DNA of 64,000 nucleotides, taken from positions 389,880 through 453,879 of the forward strand of contig NZ_JANQIM010000033.1 of assembly GCF_028282165.1 (NCBI RefSeq), written 5' to 3'. The notes under the pieces are model-generated. The model had not been told where the DNA came from. It was given only the letters and a program-made list of their open reading frames with translations, and ran no database searches. The stretch is from Winogradskyella sp. (GTDB lineage Bacteria; Bacteroidota; Bacteroidia; Flavobacteriales; Flavobacteriaceae). Shown here in pieces: positions 59,739 to 64,000 of the stretch. The translations under genes were made by a program, and so were the position numbers. Every line of letters begins with the position of its first letter. Positions within the stretch are counted from its first letter, which is position 1.

Positions 59739-61712
59739 ATGAAAATGAAAAAACTATTACTTTCCCTATTTTTTTTGTGTGCTATCTATAATACACATTC
59801 CCAAGCTTCGAGTAATATGTCTGAAGAGAATAAAGACTTATTGAATTATTTGAATGAAAAAGAATTAAATAGAAAAAATCAAGTAAAGATTTTTTTGCAG
59901 AATAATGCTAATGTCCCCGAGTTCATTTATAAAGATGGTGAGATCCAGTCATATTTATGGAAAATCATAGATGGTAAGCCAATCTATAGATCTCAGGATA
60001 ATGTTGCTGCTGCAAGAGCTACTAAAACTAATCAGTTAATGCCAGGAGGCTCATCAAACTTAAATTTAGATGGAAGCGGTATAACGGTTGGCGTATGGGA
60101 AGTTAATATACCTCAAGCTGGCCATGTGGAATTTTTAGATAATGGCGGGGCCTCTAGAGTTACAATGTTCGATTTCGTTAACCAGAATGGTACTACTAAT
60201 GAAACTAATCATGCAACACATGTTATAGGAACAATTGCTGCAAGAGGAGATAACCCAAGCGCACAAGGTATGGCAATTAATTCTCTCATTAAGTCTTATA
60301 ACTCTGGTAATGATGAGGCAGAAATGTTATTAGAAGCTAGTGATGCGACTTCACCGTTGCTACTTTCCAACCATAGTTATGGTCCTATTTTTGATAATCT
60401 TGTACCAGACTTTAATTGGATATTAGGCGCTTATATTACTGATACTCGTGATATAGATGAGATTGCAAGAAATAATCCATTTTATTTGTCGGTTTGGTCT
60501 GCTGGTAACGATGGTAATCGAGCAAATCCAGAACCACTATTTGACGGTTTTGATAAATTATATTTTACAACTTGTGCAAAGAATAATTTAGTCATTGCAA
60601 ATGCCGATCCTTCAGCGATTGAACAGCCACTTTTTAGCGGAAATTATGAACTTATTAATTTAGAAATCAGTGACACTAGCACTGAGGGGCCTACAGATGA
60701 TTTAAGAATAAAACCTGACTTGGCGGCCGACGGAACAAATCTTGAATCTTCAATTCCTGTAAATGCATATGGTATATCTAGTGGTACATCAATGTCTGCA
60801 CCTAATACAACTGGGACGTTAGCATTATTGCAACAATACTATAATCAACTACATGGTAACTATATGTTAGCGGCTACATTAAAAGGGCTTGTTTGCCACA
60901 CGGCAATAGATGATAACGACACTATTGGTCCCGACCCTATATTTGGATGGGGGTTTCTAAATGCAAGAGCTTCAGCTGATGCTATCACTGATGCTAATAA
61001 CAGAGAGGCAGTTATAGAAGAGTTAACCCTAGATCAAGGAGTTGAATATAGTTTTACTTTTTCAGCTCAAGCAGGTGATAAGTTAAGTGCCACTATCTGT
61101 TGGACTGATATGCCGGGCACTGCTGTTACTGACGAATCAGGACTAAATGATCAAACACCAAGATTAGTTAATGATTTAGATTTAAGACTATCTAAAGATG
61201 GTACAACTTACTTCCCTTGGAGGTTGGATTATTCGATGGTATCTGGTTTTTCTAATTCAAAAGGAGATAATATTAGAGATAATGTAGAGAGAATAGATAT
61301 TGAAGCTCCTACTTCTGGTATGTATACATTAACAGTCTCTAATAAAGGGATACTACAAGGAAATGGTAGTGGTGGGCCGTTTAACCAAAGTCAAGACTTC
61401 TCATTAATTATTACAGGCAACAATGTTGCACTTAGTGTTGATGATAATGATTTAGCGAGACGACTAACAATGTACCCAAACCCTTCTAAAGGTGAATTTA
61501 CGATAAATTTTGAGTCTAATTTGAATAACAATAATGATATTAAGATTGATGTTTATGATATTCAAGGGCGATTGGTTTTTAATAATAGTTACAAAAATAT
61601 TTCTCCAATATTTGAAGAAACCATATCACTAGATGATGCTAAGTCTGGTGTTTACATCGTTAATATTTCAGATGGTAATAATAAAACGTCTCATAAACTA
61701 GTTGTTGAATAA
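59739..61712 (+). CDS. S8 family serine peptidase with T9SS sorting domain
   Basis: The 657-residue protein has a signal peptide, a short prodomain (to about 95), a subtilase domain (about 105-420), a beta-rich P-like region (about 425-560) and a T9SS type A sorting domain (about 575-657, MYPNPSKGEFTINF). Catalytic His158 lies in NHATHVIGT, Ser351 in SGTSMSAP and the oxyanion Asn in WSAGNDG. At the position of the catalytic Asp the sequence reads GVWEVN, giving Glu121. It is exported through the T9SS and probably digests protein outside the cell next to the SusC/D importer. Confidence 0.92.
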   Translation: MKMKKLLLSLFFLCAIYNTHSQASSNMSEENKDLLNYLNEKELNRKNQVKIFLQNNANVPEFIYKDGEIQSYLWKIIDGKPIYRSQDNVAAARATKTNQLMPGGSSNLNLDGSGITVGVWEVNIPQAGHVEFLDNGGASRVTMFDFVNQNGTTNETNHATHVIGTIAARGDNPSAQGMAINSLIKSYNSGNDEAEMLLEASDATSPLLLSNHSYGPIFDNLVPDFNWILGAYITDTRDIDEIARNNPFYLSVWSAGNDGNRANPEPLFDGFDKLYFTTCAKNNLVIANADPSAIEQPLFSGNYELINLEISDTSTEGPTDDLRIKPDLAADGTNLESSIPVNAYGISSGTSMSAPNTTGTLALLQQYYNQLHGNYMLAATLKGLVCHTAIDDNDTIGPDPIFGWGFLNARASADAITDANNREAVIEELTLDQGVEYSFTFSAQAGDKLSATICWTDMPGTAVTDESGLNDQTPRLVNDLDLRLSKDGTTYFPWRLDYSMVSGFSNSKGDNIRDNVERIDIEAPTSGMYTLTVSNKGILQGNGSGGPFNQSQDFSLIITGNNVALSVDDNDLARRLTMYPNPSKGEFTINFESNLNNNNDIKIDVYDIQGRLVFNNSYKNISPIFEETISLDDAKSGVYIVNISDGNNKTSHKLVVE

Positions 61713-61739
61713 TTATTATTCTATCATATTTTAATTTAC

Positions 61740-61768
61740 AGGCCAACATTTAAGTGTTGGCCTTTTTT
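61740..61768 (+). terminator. Terminator after the S8 peptidase gene
   Basis: GGCCAACA and TGTTGGCC pair around a six-base AT-rich loop and are followed by six T. It lies 28 bases after the stop codon. Confidence 0.92.
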
Positions 61769-61846
61769 ATGTTAAGTAATTTGTAATTCTTTTCGTTAAA
61801 ACAATAATTTATAGCTTTCTTTGTTTTTTTGAATAGATTTAAAGAA

Positions 61847-63808
61847 ATGCGGATTAAACTTCTATTTATTCTTATTTTATCACTCATTGTTACTGAGCTC
61901 AGTTCTCAAGTCAAGTTAAATAGTGCAAATGCTCGCAGTAGAAATAGTAATGATACATCTGACGTAAAAAGGTCAAGGGGGTTTAAAAATGTGGCAACAA
62001 TAGATATGTACCTTAAGTTTGATACTGATACCGATACAACGATTGTGGATACGACAATCACCATTAAGAAAGACTATAAGTTTAACTATCTACAAAAAGA
62101 TAATTTTGGTTTAATGCCATTTGCCAATATTGGTCAAACCTATAATACACTAAGCTTTAATTCCTTTAGCGAAGAAACAAATCCTCTGTTTGGTGCTAGG
62201 GCAAGACATTTTAACTACTACGAAAATGAAGATATTAAGTATTATGAAGTGCCCACACCCTGGACAAGATTAACATATAAGACAGCATTTGAACAAGGGC
62301 AAATGTTGGATGCCTTTTTTACTTTAAACTTATCGAGACAGCTTAACTTTTCTATCGCTTATAAAGGACTGAGGTCCTTAGGTAATTATCAGAACACATT
62401 AACAAGTTCAGGTAATTTTCGATTTACATCAAGTTATGCTACGAAAAATAAAAGGTATAAAGCCAAAGCGCATATCGTGATGCAAGATTTACTAAACCAA
62501 GAAAATGGAGGCATAAGGGATGAGGATATAGAGAACTTTGAATCCGGTAACGAAGATTTTATTGACCGTTCAGTCTTCGATCCGAACTTTGAAAATGCCG
62601 AAAATATTTTAGTTGGCAGGCGGTTTTTTATCAATCAATCATACGATATTATTAAACAAAAAGATTCCTTAAGCCAAAATGAATTAGCAATAATAAGTAA
62701 TATATCGCTTGAAGATAAATATTATCAATTTTATCACACAACAGCACCCGCAAATGAGTTTTTTGGTGATTCTTTCACCGATGACATAAATGATAAGGTA
62801 ACTTTAGAGCATTTCAGAACATCATTAGGGTTAAAATATTTAAGTAATATAATTGGCGAGTTAATGTTTGCCCTAAATTATACCGATTTCAATTATGGCT
62901 ACAATAGTGTAGTTATATTTCCTGACGAGAATATACCCAACAGAATTAAATCTAGTTTTTTGGGTGTCGAAGCAGAGTATAAAAAGGCTTTTAAAGGATT
63001 TGGCATTGAAGGTAATGGTAGATTAAATCTATCTAATGAGTTTGTGGGGAGTTACCTAAGTGGTAAAATTAATTTAAAACTGTTTGACGATTTACTGTTA
63101 TCAGGAGGTATTAGTATTAGCTCAAGACTTCCCAATTTTAATCACTTACTATATCAGAGCGATTACATAAATTTCAATTGGTATAATCTTGATAGCTTTA
63201 AAAATATAAATACCCAGCAATTGGTTTTTAGTTTAAAATCAGAAAAGCTGTTCAATGCAGATTTAGATATATCAAATATTGACAATTATACATACTTTAA
63301 TTTAGATTCGACTTTAGATCAAGTCAAAATTATTAAGCCAAGGCAATATGATAGTTCAATACAATATTTAAGACTTAAGGTGAATAAAGAATTAAGGTTA
63401 GGAAACTTTGCATTAGACAACACCATCATGTATCAAAACGTCATTAGTGATGATGAAGTTTTAAATGTACCGACTCTAATATCAAGAAATACACTTTATT
63501 ACTCTAATCAAGTGTTTAAAAAAGCAATGACACTACAAACTGGAGTTACACTTAATTATTTTACCAAATATAACATGAATGGCTATGATCCATTATTGGC
63601 TGAATTCTATACACAAAATGAAACAGAGATTGGTGGCTTTCCAAGATTAGACTTTTTTATCAATGCAAAAGTTAGGCAAACTAGAATATTTCTAAAAGCA
63701 GAGCATTTCAATTCGTCTTTCACTGGTTATAATTACTTTTCAGCACCAAATCATCCATATAGAGACTTTACAGTAAGGTTTGGTTTAGTTTGGGATTTCT
63801 TTTTATGA
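61847..63808 (+). CDS. Putative porin / outer-membrane beta-barrel protein
   Basis: The 653-residue protein has a signal peptide (MRIKLLFILILSLIVTELSSQ) and a long series of amphipathic strands ending FTVRFGLVWDFFL with a terminal aromatic residue, the pattern of outer-membrane barrels. The region GFKNVATIDMYLKFDTDTD and the FGLMPFANIGQTYNTLSF block match the putative porin family (DUF4289-like) of Flavobacteriia. Substrate unknown. ATG 61847 starts the signal peptide; TTG 61829 would add six residues before it. Confidence 0.85.
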   Translation: MRIKLLFILILSLIVTELSSQVKLNSANARSRNSNDTSDVKRSRGFKNVATIDMYLKFDTDTDTTIVDTTITIKKDYKFNYLQKDNFGLMPFANIGQTYNTLSFNSFSEETNPLFGARARHFNYYENEDIKYYEVPTPWTRLTYKTAFEQGQMLDAFFTLNLSRQLNFSIAYKGLRSLGNYQNTLTSSGNFRFTSSYATKNKRYKAKAHIVMQDLLNQENGGIRDEDIENFESGNEDFIDRSVFDPNFENAENILVGRRFFINQSYDIIKQKDSLSQNELAIISNISLEDKYYQFYHTTAPANEFFGDSFTDDINDKVTLEHFRTSLGLKYLSNIIGELMFALNYTDFNYGYNSVVIFPDENIPNRIKSSFLGVEAEYKKAFKGFGIEGNGRLNLSNEFVGSYLSGKINLKLFDDLLLSGGISISSRLPNFNHLLYQSDYINFNWYNLDSFKNINTQQLVFSLKSEKLFNADLDISNIDNYTYFNLDSTLDQVKIIKPRQYDSSIQYLRLKVNKELRLGNFALDNTIMYQNVISDDEVLNVPTLISRNTLYYSNQVFKKAMTLQTGVTLNYFTKYNMNGYDPLLAEFYTQNETEIGGFPRLDFFINAKVRQTRIFLKAEHFNSSFTGYNYFSAPNHPYRDFTVRFGLVWDFFL

Positions 63809-63889
63809 TTTTTTAAAATTATAAATATTTGATTTTCAAAACCCTGTAATTCCCATAAACCAATGTTCAAAACAAAGTATATATTTTTC

Positions 63890-63919
63890 TTGCAAGAAGG
63901 GAAAAGGGTGTTATATTTG
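63890..63919 (+). promoter_or_regulatory. Strong promoter at the right edge (-33 TTGC, -7 TATATTTG)
   Basis: TTGC at 63890-63893 and TATATTTG at 63912-63919 are 18 bases apart, the best match to the Bacteroidota promoter in this window. The downstream bases GCCCCCTTATATGTGGGCC lead into a GC-richer, hairpin-prone stretch (CCCG-GCCATAT-CGGG at 63965-63979) that runs off the end. The gene it serves is outside the window or only just begun. Confidence 0.6.
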
Positions 63920-64000
63920 CGCCCCCTTATATGTGGGCCATTGCGGTTTTGAAGGTGTACGTTCCCGGCCATATCGGGTCAAGAAAAATTTTTTTAAAAT

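Noticed and set aside
63751..63972. 73-codon minus-strand frame at the right edge
   Set aside because: It overlaps the end of the porin gene and a strong plus-strand promoter; no protein-like features.
63931..64000. Open plus-strand frame beginning MWAIAVLKVYV
   Set aside because: Only 23 codons are visible and they overlap a hairpin-prone leader; a partial gene cannot be supported.

Overview
The window looks like a chromosomal segment of a member of the family Flavobacteriaceae (Bacteroidota). The support is AT-rich DNA, several -7 boxes of the Bacteroidota type TAnnTTTG, a SusC/SusD pair, proteins with type IX secretion (T9SS) C-terminal domains, many short Bacteroidota lipoproteins and weak Shine-Dalgarno signals. 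The genus cannot be fixed from sequence alone. I saw no tRNA, rRNA, CRISPR array, IS transposase or prophage gene. No gene-free stretch exceeds 300 bases; the longest gaps (146-398, 16178-16421, 17490-17733) are filled with repeats.

1-13705 is a phenylacetate catabolic cluster, all on + : the tail of paaD, paaG, a serine/threonine dehydratase-type PLP enzyme, a four-helix-bundle gene, paaH, paaI, paaJ, paaZ, three exported proteins of unknown function, a crotonase (paaF candidate) and paaY. Together they take ring-epoxidised phenylacetyl-CoA to acetyl-CoA and succinyl-CoA. 14226-19803 is a branched-chain keto-acid module: a divergent Lrp/AsnC regulator, the E2 acyltransferase, a branched-chain aminotransferase and a fused E1 alpha-beta dehydrogenase. 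23381-25560 holds urocanase (hutU) with a tiny cysteine-rich protein. This first 25 kb is therefore largely amino-acid and aromatic catabolism.

19837-22665 encodes a bestrophin-like channel and a SulP anion transporter. 25990-29802 is a large T9SS-exported protein. 29963-32940 is a compact operon: D-cysteine desulfhydrase/ACC deaminase-like enzyme, LysM glucosaminidase lipoprotein, hemL. 35046-40527 is a run of small membrane proteins (YiaA/B, CPBP-like, DUF2157, TIGR02117, GDYXXLXY) and two tandem paralogous hydrolases, followed by an exported alpha/alpha-toroid protein. 42024-53738 is mixed housekeeping and envelope: diheme cytochrome, lysS, thioredoxin-like, DUF1573, a membrane-anchored LuxR regulator, Pmp3/YqaE, lipB, OmpA, a large lipoprotein and rnhB. 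53955-63808 is a SusC/SusD/lipoprotein locus followed by a T9SS subtilase and a putative porin, suggesting extracellular proteolysis coupled to uptake.

The most unusual signal is in the spacers. A hairpin-rich repeat of about 120 bp stands 28-31 bases before both paaG and paaZ and shows compensatory base changes between copies. A truncated copy lies between the E2 and aminotransferase genes. Other palindromic repeats crowd the same region, and one has been taken in-frame into the E1 coding sequence.
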